A stretch of DNA of 64,000 nucleotides, taken from assembly GCA_963834855.1 (NCBI GenBank), contig CAWIDH010000012.1, positions 3,624 to 67,623 of the forward strand, given 5' to 3'. Below the pieces are notes generated by a model. The model ran no database searches, was not told the DNA's origin, and saw only the letters and a program-made list of their open reading frames with translations. Below, piece by piece: positions 20,878-32,105 of the stretch (positions are counted from its first letter, which is position 1; each line of letters begins with the position of its first letter). Made by a program: the position numbers and the translations under genes. Origin of the DNA: DATJKD01 sp963834855. Lineage in GTDB: Bacteria; Pseudomonadota; Gammaproteobacteria; Steroidobacterales; Steroidobacteraceae.

Positions 20878-22527
20878 ATGTCCCAGCGAACGGCGTTGCC
20901 GGCCTGGCAGGCACTGCAGGCGCACGCAGCCGGGCTCGAATCCGCGCACCTGCGCGACCTGTTCGCGACCGACCCCGCACGCTTCGATGCGCTCCACGTC
21001 GAGTCGCTCGAGCTGCTGTTCGATTACAGCCGGCAGCGGCTGACCCGGCGCACGATCGAACTGCTCGTCGAGCTCGCGCACGCCTGCCGGCTCGAGGAAC
21101 GGATCGCGGCGCTCTTCGCCGGGGAGCCGGTCAACGTCACCGAGCACCGCGCGGCGATGCACATGGCGCTGCGCAACCGCTCGGGGCGGCCGATGGCGGT
21201 CGAGGGCCGCGACGTGATGCCTCTGGTGCGACGCGAGCTCGAGCGGATTGCTGAGTTCGTCACCGGCGTGCACGAAGGCCGCATCACCGGCCACCGCGGC
21301 GCCCGCTACACCGACGTCGTCAACATCGGCATCGGCGGCTCCGACCTCGGAATCGTCATGGCGACCGAGGCGCTGGCTCGGTACCGGAATCGCGCCATCC
21401 GCCTGCATTGCGTCTCGAACGTCGACGGCGCGGGGCTGTCCGACGTGCTCGAGCAGGTCGATCCGGGTACCACGCTGTTCGTGGTCTGCTCGAAGACGTT
21501 CACGACCCAGGAGACCCTGAGCAACGCGCGCACCGCGCGCGAGTGGCTGGTGGAGGCGCTCGGCGAGGAGGCGGTCGGGCGGCAGTTCGTGGCGGTGTCG
21601 ACCAATGCGGCGGCGATGGACGCATTCGGGATCGCGGCGGAGCGGCGCTTCACGATGTGGGACTGGGTGGGCGGCCGCTATTCGCTCTGGTCCGCGGTGG
21701 GGCTCTCGATTGCGCTGGCGCTTGGCATGGGGCCGTTCGAGGAGCTGCTCGCGGGCGGCCACGACATGGACGAGCACTTCCGCTCGGCGCCGCTCGCGGC
21801 GAACCTGCCCGTGCTGATGGGCCTGATCGGCGTCTGGAACACGAACTTCCTCGGTGCGACCTCGCACGCGGTGCTGCCCTATGACAGCCGGCTGCATCGC
21901 TTCCCGGCCTATCTGCAGCAGCTCGAGATGGAATCGAACGGCAAGAGCGTCACGCTCGACGGCCTTGCCGTCGACTACCCGACGGGCACGATCATCTGGG
22001 GTGAGCCGGGCAACAACGCGCAGCATTCGTTCTTCCAGCTGCTGCACCAGGGCACCGCGCGGTGCTCGATGGACTTCCTCGCGCCGGTGAACGCGTCGAG
22101 CCGGTTTCAGAAGCAGCAGAATCTCGCGCTCGCGAACTGCTTCGCGCAGGCGGAGGCGTTCGCGTTCGGCCAGACACTGGCCCAGGTGCGTGCGGACCTG
22201 CAGGCCTCGGGCGCGAGCGCACAGGACATCGAGCGCCTGGCCCCGCACAAGGTGCACGCGGGGAACCGTCCGTGCAGCCTGATCTTGTTCCCGCGTCTTA
22301 CGCCCCGCACGCTCGGCCGCCTGGTCGCCTGGTACGAGCACAAGGTGTACGTGCAGAGCGTCATCTGGGACGTCAATCCGTTCGATCAATGGGGCGTCGA
22401 GCTGGGGAAGAAGCTTGCGGCGACGCTCGTGCCCGCCGTCGAGTCGGGTGCTGCGACAGCGCAGCTGCCGCGTCTCTCGGCGCTTCTCGAACACGTGCGG
22501 CGCTGGCGCGGACAGGACGGAGCCTGA
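20878..22527 (+). CDS. pgi: Glucose-6-phosphate isomerase
   Basis: 549 residues, standard length. It interconverts glucose-6-P and fructose-6-P and supplies precursors for nucleotide sugars. The ATG at 20878 has AGGAGGT at the right distance. The sugar-phosphate-binding blocks NIGIGGSDLG and VCSKTFTTQETL are present. The base catalyst Glu lies in VGGRYSLWSAVG, His in NNAQHSFFQLLHQGT, and the ring-opening Lys in QWGVELGKKLA. Pgi genes within polysaccharide clusters are common. Intact. Confidence 0.97.
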   Translation: MSQRTALPAWQALQAHAAGLESAHLRDLFATDPARFDALHVESLELLFDYSRQRLTRRTIELLVELAHACRLEERIAALFAGEPVNVTEHRAAMHMALRNRSGRPMAVEGRDVMPLVRRELERIAEFVTGVHEGRITGHRGARYTDVVNIGIGGSDLGIVMATEALARYRNRAIRLHCVSNVDGAGLSDVLEQVDPGTTLFVVCSKTFTTQETLSNARTAREWLVEALGEEAVGRQFVAVSTNAAAMDAFGIAAERRFTMWDWVGGRYSLWSAVGLSIALALGMGPFEELLAGGHDMDEHFRSAPLAANLPVLMGLIGVWNTNFLGATSHAVLPYDSRLHRFPAYLQQLEMESNGKSVTLDGLAVDYPTGTIIWGEPGNNAQHSFFQLLHQGTARCSMDFLAPVNASSRFQKQQNLALANCFAQAEAFAFGQTLAQVRADLQASGASAQDIERLAPHKVHAGNRPCSLILFPRLTPRTLGRLVAWYEHKVYVQSVIWDVNPFDQWGVELGKKLAATLVPAVESGAATAQLPRLSALLEHVRRWRGQDGA

Positions 22528-22591
22528 GAGCAGGCACTTTCACCGGCAGTGCATATCGGGTAGCGTGGGCGCCCGTTCCCGGGAACCTCCA

Positions 22592-24125
22592 TTGATATCC
22601 GCCGCCTTACTCGATACGCGGCCCCGTGGCCGCGCGGATCAACGATCCTTCCTGATACGAGCCGTCGGCATTGCGGCGCTCGCATCGACCGTGTTCGCCG
22701 TCGATGACGCCTCGGCCGCGTCGCCATGGCTCGAGGCCGGCGACGCCGGGGCACGCCATGACATCAGCTGCTGGTGGACGAAGGCCTCATCGACGTGCCG
22801 CTGACCGTGTGGCCGATGTCGTGGCCGCAGGTTCTGCGTGAGCTGGAGAGCTCTCCCGATGTGGCGCAGGCGAGCCCGGGGGCGCTCGCAGCACTCCGGC
22901 GTGTGCAACGCCGGGGGCGGTCGGTAACACGCACGGGCGCCTCGCTCGACTGGCGTGTGGCCGCGAGTGCGCGACCCACCGACCTCAGGACATTCGAGTC
23001 CGTGCCGCGCGAGGAAGGTGAAATCGAGGGAGCCATCGATTGGCTCGGCGATCGATTCGCCTTGCGTCTTGCCGCCACCGCCGTTGCTCGACCCGAGCGA
23101 CGGGAAGTCGGTGCGGCCCGATGGCAGCTACATAGGCGCGACGCTCGGCAACTGGATGCTCTCGGCCGGATACCTGGAACGCTGGTGGGGCCCGGGCTGG
23201 GAAGGCAGCAATATCCTGGGCAACAATGCGCGTCCGTTTCCCGCGCTGGGGCTCGACCGCCAATATACGGAGCCGTTCGAGACGCGATGGCTGTCCTGGC
23301 TCGGGCCATGGTCCATCAACGCTTACTACGGCTACCTCGAGGGCCACCGGACGGACGTCGACCACCCGCATTTCCTCGGACTCAGGGTGACGGTCAAGCC
23401 TTTCGACGCGGTGGAAATCGGCTTGATGCGCACAGCGCAGTGGTGCGGCGACGATCGCAATTGCGACTGGGATACGTTCGAGAACCTGGTCACCGGCGAC
23501 GACAATCCGGGCGAGAACGTCGATCCCGACGAAGAGCCCGGCAATCAGATGGCCGGCTGGGACCTGCGTTGGGCGTCTCCGTTCGACAGCGGGCCTTGGG
23601 CGCTCTACTACCACGACATCGGCGAGGACGAATCGAATCGCAGGCCGATCTTTCGCCTGAGGCAGGCAGGCACCGAGATCTGGGGGGAATTCAGTTCCGG
23701 GAGTTCCTGGCGAGCGCATCTCGAATGGGCGGATACCAATCCGGATTGTGCGGCCGGGTCGACTGGCTGTGCCTACCGCGGCGGCCCGTATCGATGTCGA
23801 GGGATACAGCTATTACCAACGGTCCCTCGGCCATTCGATGTTCTATGGCGGGGAGATGTTTTCGGCCGGTGTCACCGTCGTGACCGCCGACGGGTCTCGG
23901 CTCGATGCGCTGCTCCGACGAGCCGAGCTTGACAAGCGCGCCAGCGGCCTGTTCCACACCGTGGTCGACCAGCCGGAAGAGCGCTGGAACCTGGAGATTT
24001 CCTACCGGCGCCAGCTCGGGTCGACAATGCTCGCGATCGGAGTCGGCGCAGACCAAGGCAGCCGCGAGGACGGGTCCGATTACGTGGCCGGCCGCGGCTT
24101 CGTCGAACTGAGGCGCGCGTACTAG
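22592..24125 (+). CDS. Capsule assembly Wzi-family outer-membrane protein, frameshifted
   Basis: About 510 codons over four frame segments. The start is probably TTG at 22592, followed by a signal peptide (LIRAVGIAALASTVFAVDDASA). Recognisable parts: LIDVPLTVWPMSWPQVLREL, then IGATLGNWMLSAGYLERWWG (Wzi core), GLRVTVKPFDAVEIGLMRTA, and the C-terminal barrel ending RGFVELRRAY. Wzi proteins are 18-strand beta-barrels that anchor capsule or exopolysaccharide at the surface. Shifts occur near 22768 (one base short), 23090 and 23785 (one base extra each). The amino-acid sequence between shifts is well conserved, so sequencing error or very recent decay is likely. Confidence 0.75.
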
Positions 24126-24373
24126 GCTACGCGTCTGGGCCCGAATGCGGACCGTGGCAGCGTCGCGTCCCTGCCGCGCCATTCCGGACGCACGATGAGC
24201 CCGACGGGCCGGGCGCAGGCATGGGGTAACATTACGGTTTCGGGTCGGTCATACGAGCCAGGATACGGTCCGGTACCGGCCTGATCGACGAGGGTGTCCG
24301 CGGATTTGTCACCTGGAGCCAGGCGCTGCGCTGAAGCGGCCCTGATACGGGGACGGGCGGGTTAGGAATACGC
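24126..24373. other. Intergenic region upstream of the SLBB export gene
   Basis: About 250 bases with no supported gene. It probably carries the promoter for the export gene. I see no JUMPstart/ops (GGCGGTAGCG) element. Confidence 0.35.
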
Positions 24374-27264
24374 ATGCAGAGTTTCATTCGGGTGTGGCCT
24401 GGCCGCCTTCTTCTGGTCGTGGCCGGGTTGTTCCTCGGCGTCATGCACGCGCCGTCGGGGGTCGCGCAGACGCCCACGGCCGAACAGATCGAGATCTTTC
24501 AGAACCTTCCGCCGGACCAGCAACAGGCGATCCTGGAGGCAATGGGGAGGTCGGGCGACTCGCGCGTCCTGGACCAGACCGGAACCGGCACTCGCCAGGA
24601 CGAGCGTACCGGGACGATGCCGGGCGCCGATCAGCGTGTCGGGCGCGAGGAGGTGACCCGCGATCGGACCGCCTTGGGCGAGCCGAGACTTGCGCCCGAC
24701 GACACGCTGATCGTCGAGATACTGCCGCTCGAATGGGAGGGCCAGGAGCGGATCCTGACGCCCAGGCCCGAAGCCGCGACACAGCGCCTCCTGCCGGGAG
24801 TGCAGTTCGGCACGTCGCAACAGGCTAGCTCCGACGGTGCCGGCGCCGGCAACAACGACGCCGAAACCCGCGGACGCGAAAGTGATCGAGCGCAGCGACG
24901 CCGAATCGGCGAACCTCGAGCGGCTGATGGAGGCCGTGCGCCGCGGCAACCCCTACCGGATCACGCGCTCCGGCACGCTCGACCTGCCCGGATTCGCGCC
25001 GATCCCGGTCGCCGGGTTGACCGCGTACCAGGCCACGCAGCGGCTGACCGTCGAGCGCCTGCTGCAGGATTTCCGGATACGCGTGACGCTGCTGCCGCTC
25101 GAGCCTGCGCTCAAGCCCTTCGGTTACGACCTGTTCACCGCGCGCTCCTTCGACCTTTGCGTCCGTCAGGGACGTCCCGGTTCCGGCCGATTACGTGGTC
25201 GGACCGGGCGACCGCCTCGAGGTGCAGCTCGTCGGCAACACCAAGGCGCGTCATTCGCTGCTCGTGAACCGCGACGGAAACATCAGCTTCCCCGAGCTCG
25301 GCCCGATCGCCGTCAGCGGCATGCGTTTCGAGGACGCGCGGTCGCGTATCCAGTCCCGGGTGTCCGAGCAGATGATCGGGACGCAGGCGAGTGTCTCCAT
25401 GGCCGACCTGCGAACGATCCGGGTATTCGTCGTCGGCGAGGTCGAGCAGCCGGGTTCGTATACGATCGGCGGGCTCGCAGCGATTTCTAACGCGCTCCTC
25501 GCAAGCGGCGGCGTCAAGCCGATCGGGTCGCTGCGCGACATCCAGCTGAAGCGCAACGGCAGGCTCATCAAGCGGCTGGACCTCTACGACCTGCTGCTGA
25601 ACGGTGATTCGTCGAACGATGCGCGCCTGCAGACCGGGGACGTGATCTTCATACCGCCGGTCGGGCTGACGGTGGGCGTATCGGGTGAGGTCCGCAGGCC
25701 GGCGATTTACGAGCTCAAGGGCGAGAACACGGCCGCGGAGGTCGTGCGGCTGGCCGGCGGGCTGACGCCGGAGGCGGATCCGGCGCTCACACGGCTGGAA
25801 CGAGTGGACGAGCGCCGCGAGCGGGTCATGGTCGACATCGATCTTGCGAGCGCCCAGGGTCGCGCGATGCGACTGCAGACCGGCGACGTGCTGCGCGTCG
25901 AGCGCGTCAAGCCCACCTACGCAAACTCGATCGAAGTCAGTGGCCACGTCCTGCGGCCGTCCGTCGTGCAGTACCGTTCAGGAATCCGGCTCACGAACGT
26001 CATCCGGTCGGTGGCCGAGCTCAAGCCGAACGCCGACCAGCGTTACGTGCTCATCCGCCGCGAACAGGTCGGCACGCGACGCATCCAGGCGGTGTCGGCG
26101 GACCTCGCTGCGGCCTGGCAGGCTCCGCAGTCCGACGCAAATCCGCTGCTGGCGCCGCGTGACCGCATCGTCGTGTTCGATCTCGAGGCCGGTCGCCAGG
26201 CGATGCTCGACCCGATACTCGATGAACTGCGCATGCAGGCCGTCAGCGGCGAACCGTCGCAGCTTGTGCGTGTGTCCGGGCGGGTGAATGCCCCGGGCGA
26301 GTATCCACTCGAGCCCGGCATGACCGTCAGCGACCTCATCCGCGCGGGTGGCGGCCTGGCGCAGGATGCCTATGGCGGAGAAGCGGACCTCGCCCGCTAT
26401 GAAGTGCACGACGGGCAGACTCGCCGGACCGACGTGATCAGTATCGACCTTTCGCGCGTCATCGCCGGGGATGCAGCGGCGAACATGCAGCTAGCGCCGT
26501 TCGACTTCCTGGTCGTGAAGGAGATCTCGCAGTGGGCCGGATCGCAGGAAACGATCCTTCTCGAGGGCGAGGTCAAGTTCCCCGGCGAGTACCCGATCGA
26601 GCGCGGCGACACACTGCGCTCGGTCCTCGCGCGCGCGGGCGGCCTGACCCCGCACGCATTCGCGAAGGGCAGCGTTTTCACGCGCGAGACTCTGCGTGAA
26701 CGCGAACGGCGGCAGATAGACATGCTCGCGGATCGATTGGAGCAGGACTTGAGCAGCATCGCGCTCCAGGGTGGGCAGGCAGGCGTACTCGGAGCGGGCC
26801 AGGCACTGCTCGCGGATCTGCGCGAATCCGAGCCGGTTGGCCGCCTCGTCATCGACCTCGATAAGATCCTCTCAGGTTCGGGCGCGGAAGATGACGTTCT
26901 GCTGAAGAAGGGCGATACGTTGCGCGTGCCGCGACAGGCGCAGGAAGTGACGGTGATCGGCGAAGTGCAGAACGCCACGTCGCATCTCTACGATCCGTCG
27001 CTCTCCCGCGACGACTACATGCGGTTGAGCGGCGGCACGACCCAGAGGGCGGACGACAAGCGCATCTACATCGTGCGTGCCAACGGCAGCGTCGAGGGCG
27101 GCGCGGGAAATCGCTGGTTCCGGCGTTCGAGTGATGTCGAGCCGGGCGACACGATCGTCGTGCCGCTGGACGCGGAGCGCATGCGGCCGCTGCCGCTGTG
27201 GACCGCGGTTACGACGATCATCTACAACCTCGCCGTGGCCGTGGCCGCGATCGGTTCGTTGTGA
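24374..27264 (+). CDS. Large SLBB-domain polysaccharide export protein (Wza-like), frameshifted
   Basis: About 960 residues. A signal peptide (RLLLVVAGLFLGVMHAPSGVAQ) lacks a lipobox cysteine. The polysaccharide export (Poly_export) domain starts around DYVVGPGDRLEVQLVGNTKA, followed by at least four to five SLBB beta-grasp repeats (e.g. VFVVGEVEQPGSYTIGG, GVSGEVRRPAIYELKG, VRVSGRVNAPGEYPLEPG, ILLEGEVKFPGEYPIERG, VTVIGEVQNATSHLYD). A hydrophobic C-terminal segment (LWTAVTTIIYNLAVAVAAIG) closes it. It should form the periplasm-to-surface channel for the polysaccharide. Two one-base insertions near 24835 and 25145 split the N-terminal quarter. The remaining ~690 codons are open. Confidence 0.85.
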
Positions 27265-27297
27265 TCAACCCGGCCGGGCGTGCGAGTTCCAGGCTGT

Positions 27298-28179
27298 GGG
27301 CCTGAAAGGAATAGTGCTCGCCGGCGGCTCGGGCACGCGATTGCACCCTGTCACCCTTGGCGTCAGCAAGCAACTGCTGCCGGTCTACGACAAGCCGATG
27401 GTGTATTACCCGCTGTCGCACGCTGATGCTGGCCGGCATCAGGGACATCCTGCTCATCTCCACGCCGGTTGACCTGCCGCACTTTCAGCGCCTGCTGGGA
27501 GACGGTCGTCAGTGGGGCATCACCCTGAGCTATGCGGAGCAGCCGCGTCCGGAAGGACTCGCGCAGGCGTTCATCATCGGGCGCTCGTTCATCGGTTCGG
27601 ATCGAGCAGCGCTGGTGCTGGGCGACAACATTTTCTACGGTCATGGGTTGCCGGATCAGCTGCGACGAGCGGCCGAGCGCGAGCGGGGCGCGACCGTGTT
27701 CGCGTATCACGTGAAGGATCCTGAGCGCTACGGTGTCGTCTACTTCGACGCCTCGGGTGCGCGCACTTGAGATCGAAGAGAAGCCGACTCAAGCCGAAAT
27801 CAAACTATGCGGTGACGGGCCTGTACTTCTATGACAACGACGTGCTCGATATCGCCGCGGCCTGCAAGCCTTCGGCGCGCGGTGAGTTGGAGATCACGGA
27901 CGTCAATCGCGCCTATCTGCGCACAGGGCCGACTGAGCGTAGAGATGTTCGGCCGCGGCATCGCATGGCTCGACACCGGCACGCACGAGTCGCTGCTGCA
28001 GGCTGCGATGTTCATCGAGGCGATCGAAACGCGCCAGGGATTGAAGGTGTGCTGTCCTGAAGAGATCGCATACCGCGCGGGATACATCGATGCGGAGCAA
28101 CTCGATCGTCTGGCGCAGACGCTCTGCCAAGACTGGCTACGGGGCTTACCTGATGGACGTCTTGTCCGGGCGATTTTGA
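27298..28179 (+). CDS. rmlA: Glucose-1-phosphate thymidylyltransferase, frameshifted
   Basis: First step of dTDP-L-rhamnose synthesis. About 290 residues can be reconstructed: GIVLAGGSGTRLHPVTLGVS with the nucleotide-binding signature, QLLPVYDKPMVYYPLS, LVLGDNIFYGHGL, YAVTGLYFYDNDVLD and VEMFGRGIAWLDTGTHESLL, ending AKTGYGAYLMDVLSGRF then TGA. Five breaks (near 27419, 27759, 27793, 27930 and 28124) are each explained by exactly one extra base. The start is GTG at 27298. First gene of a tightly packed rmlA-C-D-B operon. Confidence 0.9.
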
Positions 28180-28181
28180 TC

Positions 28182-28735
28182 GTGGAATTCGAGCGACTGC
28201 GCATTCCCGAGGTTATTCTGATCCGGCCGAAGGTTTTCGGCGACGACCGAGGGTACTTTCTCGAGAGCTGGGAGAAGCGCAAGTTCGCTGCGGGTGGAAT
28301 CGACGACGGACTTCGTACAGGACAATCACAGCCGGTCGACTCGCGCATACGTTGCGCGGGCTGCACTACCAGATCGTGCAGCCGCAGGGGAAACTCGTAC
28401 GTGTAGTCAGCGGCGCTGTCTTCGACGTGGCCGTCGATCTGCGACGCGAGCTCGCCGACGTTCGGCCAGTGGGTGGGCGCGGAATTGTCGGAGGAGAGCA
28501 CGGCACATGCTCTGGGTCCCGCCGGGCTTTGCGCACGGATTCCTGGTGCTTAGCGAATCCGCGGATTTTCTGTACAAGTGCACGGAGTACTACTCGCCGC
28601 AGGCGGAAAGAACCATTCAGTGGAATGATCCGCAACTGGCGATCGAGTGGCCGCTTGCCTGCGGGCGTGTCGCCGCGACTTTCTGCGAAGGATGCAGCCG
28701 GCGTGGCGTTCGAGACTGCGGAGTACTTCCCGTGA
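28182..28735 (+). CDS. rmlC: dTDP-4-dehydrorhamnose 3,5-epimerase, frameshifted
   Basis: Third enzyme of dTDP-L-rhamnose synthesis, a cupin-fold epimerase. Reconstructed parts: RIPEVILIRPKVFGDDRGYF, DFVQDNHSRST, LRGLHYQIVQPQGKLVRVV (catalytic His), MLWVPPGFAHGFLVLSESAD and YKCTEYYSPQAE, ending AAGVAFETAEYFP. Breaks near 28305, 28344, 28451, 28500 and 28666 are each one extra base. GTG start at 28182, two bases after rmlA. Its stop overlaps the rmlD start. Confidence 0.88.
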
Positions 28736-29614
28736 ACGTGTTCATCACTGGCGCCGGTGGGCAGGTCGGAACGGCGCTGGTCAGTCAACTCCTGCTGGCG
28801 TGGACCTGAGTAAGCGTCGCTCGCGACGCCGAGCTCGATATCACGGATCCCGAGCGGGTCACGCAGCGTTGCTGAATGCCGCGCCCGGACGTGATCATCA
28901 ATGCGGCCGCGTATACCGCGGTGGATCGGGCCGAGAGCGAGCCGGAGCGACGCGCGTGACGTCAACGACGACGGGCGCGCGGAAGCATCGCCGACGCGAC
29001 CGCCGCGCAGATCGGCGCGCGCCTCATTCATCTGTCGACCGATTTCGTGTTCGACGGCGAGGCGTCGCAGCCCTACGCACCGGACGCGGCGACCGCGCCA
29101 CTGAGCGTCTATGGCACGACGAAACTGGCCGGCGAGATTGCGGTGACATTCAGCTGCTGGCGGGCCGAGCGGTCGATCCTGCGCACCGCCTGGGTGTACG
29201 CCGCGAGCGGCTGCAATTTCCTGCGCACCATGCTGAGGCTCATGGACGAGACGGGCAGCGTGCGCGTCGTCGCGGATCAGATCGGACACCGACGGCGGCA
29301 GCATCCGTGGCGGCGGCGATCTGGAGGATCGTCGAGCGTCCGCAGATCGCGCGGCACCTATCACTGGACGGATTCCGGCGTGGCAAGCTGGTACGACTTC
29401 GCGGTGGCGATCGCCGAAGAGGCCACGGCGCTTGGCGCTGCTGCGAAGCCGTCGAGCGTCACGCCGATCGCAACGAGTGAATATCCAACGCCGGCGCGGC
29501 GGCCGCGATTCAGTGTGCTCGACAAGCCGTCAGACGCGGGCCGTGACTCGGCATGCCTGCGCGCACTGGCGTACCAACCTGCGCGCGGTACTCGGGGAGA
29601 TGCCAGTTGCGTAG
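28732..29614 (+). CDS. rmlD: dTDP-4-dehydrorhamnose reductase, frameshifted
   Basis: Last step of dTDP-L-rhamnose synthesis, an SDR-type reductase. Reconstructed: VNVFITGAGGQVGTALVSQL, DAELDITDPERV, PDVIINAAAYTAVDRAESEP, ARLIHLSTDFVFDGE, LSVYGTTKLAGEIAV (Tyr-x3-Lys), RTAWVYAASGCNFLRTMLRL and TYHWTDSGVASWYDFAVAIA, ending WRTNLRAVLGEMPVA with TAG at 29612. GTG start overlaps the rmlC stop. At least six breaks, mostly consistent with single insertions. Confidence 0.85.
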
Positions 29615-30712
29615 ATTGCTGGTCACCGGCGGCGCAGGCTTCATCGGCTCGCAACTTCGTTCACCATTGGCTGCGAGAGCACCCGGGCGAGAGAGTCGTC
29701 GTGCTCGATGCGCTCACGTATGCCGGCAACCCGCGAGCCTCGCGCCGTGAAGGACGGCCAGGAGTTTCGTTTCGTTCGCGGCGACATCTGCGACACGGCG
29801 CTGGTCGAGAACGCTGCTCCGCGAGGAGCGTATCGACACGATCGTCCACTTCGCGGCCGAGTCGCATGTCGACCGGTCGATCCTCGGACCCGATGCGTTC
29901 ATCGAGACAAACGTCGTCGGCACGCATTCACTGCTCAAGGCGGCACGCAAGGTCTGGCTCGAGGAACGAGCCGTGCCGACGCATCGCTTTCACCACGTTT
30001 CGACGGATGAGGTGTACGGATCGCTCGGGCCCGAGCGATCCGGCATTCACGGAAACGACGCCGTATGCGCCGAACTCGCCTTACTCGGCCAGCAAGGCGG
30101 CGTCCGATCACCTCGTGCGCGCGTATCATCACACGTACGGCCTGGACGTGACGATCAGCAACTGCTCGAACAACTACGGGCCATATCATTTTCCGGAGAA
30201 GCTGATCCCGCTGATGCATCGTCAACATTCTCGAGGGCGCGCGCTGCCGGTCTATGGCGATGGCAGGAACATCCGCGACTGGCTGCACGTGTCGGATCAT
30301 TGCCGCGGCATCGAAGCGATCCTCGAGCGCGGACATCGCGGGCGAGGTTTACAACATCGGCGGACGATCGGAATGCGAGAACATCACTCTCGTCAAGTTA
30401 GTCTGCGAGGTTGCCGACGACCTGTTTGCAACCCGATCGGAATTGTCGCGCCGCTTTCCGGGGTGTCCGGCCGTTCGAGGCGAGAAAGTGGAGAGCCTAA
30501 TCTCCTTCGTCAAGGATCGTCCCGGACACGATCGCCGCTACGCTATCAATTGTGAGAAGATCGACCTCCGTCTGGGCATTAGACCACAGACCCCCCTCGG
30601 CGATGGTCTTCGGCGAACGTTTGAGTGGTTCCTGTCGAACGATGGCTGGTGGCGACCGCTCATCGGCGGCGATTACCGAAGCCGGGTCCGGGGGCAACGT
30701 AAGGATGTGTAG
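29607..30712 (+). CDS. rmlB: dTDP-glucose 4,6-dehydratase, frameshifted
   Basis: Second step of dTDP-L-rhamnose synthesis. Reconstructed: RRLLVTGGAGFIGSQ, VVLDALTYAGN, FVRGDICD, IVHFAAESHVDRSILGP, HHVSTDEVYGSLGP, ETTPYAPNSPYSASKAASDH (Tyr-x3-Lys), TISNCSNNYGPYHFPEKLIP, YGDGRNIRDWLHVSDHCRGI, VYNIGG and DRPGHDRRYAIN. Probable TTG start at 29607 overlaps the rmlD stop. Many single-base breaks. The last residues (SRVRGQRKDV) look atypical and the gene abuts an IS630 fragment, so its native end may have been replaced. Confidence 0.87.
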
Positions 30713-30729
30713 CAGGTCGCCGCGCGAGA

Positions 30730-30875
30730 GGAACTCTTTGGCGCGATGCCGACGATGGAGTTGTCCGATCACTTGGCCGGTGGCGATGTCCAAGGCCGCA
30801 AACAGTGTGGTCGTGCCGTGGCGACGATAGTCGTGCGTGCGCCGCTCGGGCACACCCGGCATCATCCGCACGATG
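30730..30875 (-). mobile_element. IS630-family transposase fragment
   Basis: The minus strand encodes MMPGVPERRTHDYRRHGTTT and LFAALDIATGQVIGQLHRRHRAKEFL, a central DDE-transposase stretch of IS630 elements. Only about 48 codons remain, wedged between the end of rmlB and a truncated oxidoreductase. It is a different IS630 lineage from the two at 39-41 kb. Confidence 0.75.
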
Positions 30876-30879
30876 CGCG

Positions 30880-31236
30880 CGCGCAGCGCGAGCGCACAGC
30901 GTAGCGCGCGTGCGAGGCATGGTTGGATGCAATGTACACGGTGCGCACACCAGGTGTCTCGAACATCTCTTCCGCATTGACACAGATACGCGGCACTCGA
31001 AAGGCACGGGCAAACGATTCGCGCGCCCGCTGGTCCACATCGAAGCAGACGGCAATCTCGTGACCGCTGGACCGCAGGAAGTACCCAATGGTCGCGAAGG
31101 CAAACTGGCCGCAGCCGATCACAGCAATATCGCGCGGACTACGGCGGCGAAGTAGTGGCGTAGTCCAGTGCGCAGAACGTCCGGCAGCCTCGAATATCGT
31201 GCGACCCGGTCCGTAGATGGTCACGAATCTCGCCAA
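30880..31236 (-). pseudogene. N-terminal fragment of a Gfo/Idh/MocA-type oxidoreductase
   Basis: About 115 codons starting MARFVTIYGPGRTIFEAAGR. The Rossmann segment DIAVIGCGQFAFATIGYFLR and the block VRTVYIASNHASHARYAV match sugar-nucleotide oxidoreductases of polysaccharide loci. The sugar-binding C-terminal domain is absent: the frame dissolves into a GCGCGC-rich stretch and then the IS630 fragment. Truncated, presumably by that element. Confidence 0.75.
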
Positions 31237-31254
31237 TTACGGGCCGCCCAGTCG

Positions 31255-31585
31255 GCCCTTGGAACATTCCGGCGTTCAAGGTGTGATCGTCGCTGGTGCT
31301 GCTTGCGCGTTATTCGTGCTGGAATCCGCGCGCATGTGCGTACAGCCATCCATAGGATGGAACTCGCAGGACAGAACCTGCTTCAGCGCTTGCCGCCTGG
31401 AAGCAGCAGTCCACACCGCGCATGGGGGCCGCCGCCACGCTTCGATAGTCGCGCACGTCGCCAATATAGAACCTAAGCTTCTGGCTCTGATAGCGCTCGC
31501 GCATATCGTCCCGCTGCTTCTCGTCCCGACTGAGAATGCGGATCTCGCGCAGGTCCGAATGACAAGATTCCGATCCGTAAAGCAA
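31255..31585 (-). pseudogene. Fragment of a WbjB/CapE-type UDP-GlcNAc 4,6-dehydratase/5-epimerase
   Basis: The minus strand reads DLREIRILSRDEKQRDDMRE, LRFYIGDVRDYRSVAAA, MRGVDC, then in another frame ALKQVPSCEFHPMD. These are consecutive N-terminal blocks of WbjB/FnlA/CapE enzymes. The initial glycine motif and the C-terminal two thirds are missing. A more complete homologue lies at 50.1-51.2 kb on the other strand. Confidence 0.75.
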
Positions 31586-32105
31586 TCTGACTCAAGTGTC
31601 ATCTGCCTGGAGCACCTGTGGCTCCGTGACTCAACGCGCCAATGGTCTCCACTACCCGTGATCCGACGGAAACGGACTAACCCAACACGGAGCTTTATCA
31701 ACCCCTCTGAACCGCTCGTTATTGACTGCGTGATCGCTCGCAAGCTTTCTTGCAATAACAACGATGTGGCACGGATGAAATAGTTCTACAGCAAGTATTT
31801 GCAGGCGTACATGGTTGATGACTTCAATCGCAAGACGCGTATCAAACACATGATAGTGCAGACATCTGTTTTCACAGTTTCGCTTCGATCGTTCTTGGAA
31901 GGCATCGAAAGTTCCAGCATCGGGATCTTTGGCGAGATCGTGAAGCTTCAGAATTTCCTCCAAGTGTGTCAAATCTCGCTCCGTCGTTTGAGCGTCATAA
32001 TCTTGAATCAAGTGCTTCATGGAGGTGACCGACCTACGGTGATCGAAGGTCCCGTCCTTATGCGGCACAATGAGAACCAGAAGGCCATCCTGTCTGAGAA
32101 AGGGG

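Noticed and set aside
16700..20980. A 1426-codon open frame on the minus strand
   Set aside because: It lies exactly antisense to dnaQ, nhaB, the WbpO-type dehydrogenase and the epimerase, all with clear motifs. Its product is Arg/His/Asp-rich without domains. Long antisense frames are expected at this GC content.
20812..22494. A 560-codon minus-strand frame
   Set aside because: Shadow of pgi, whose active-site residues are all in the plus frame.
24126..24373. JUMPstart/ops element upstream of the export gene
   Set aside because: No GGCGGTAGCG or close variant found in this gap.
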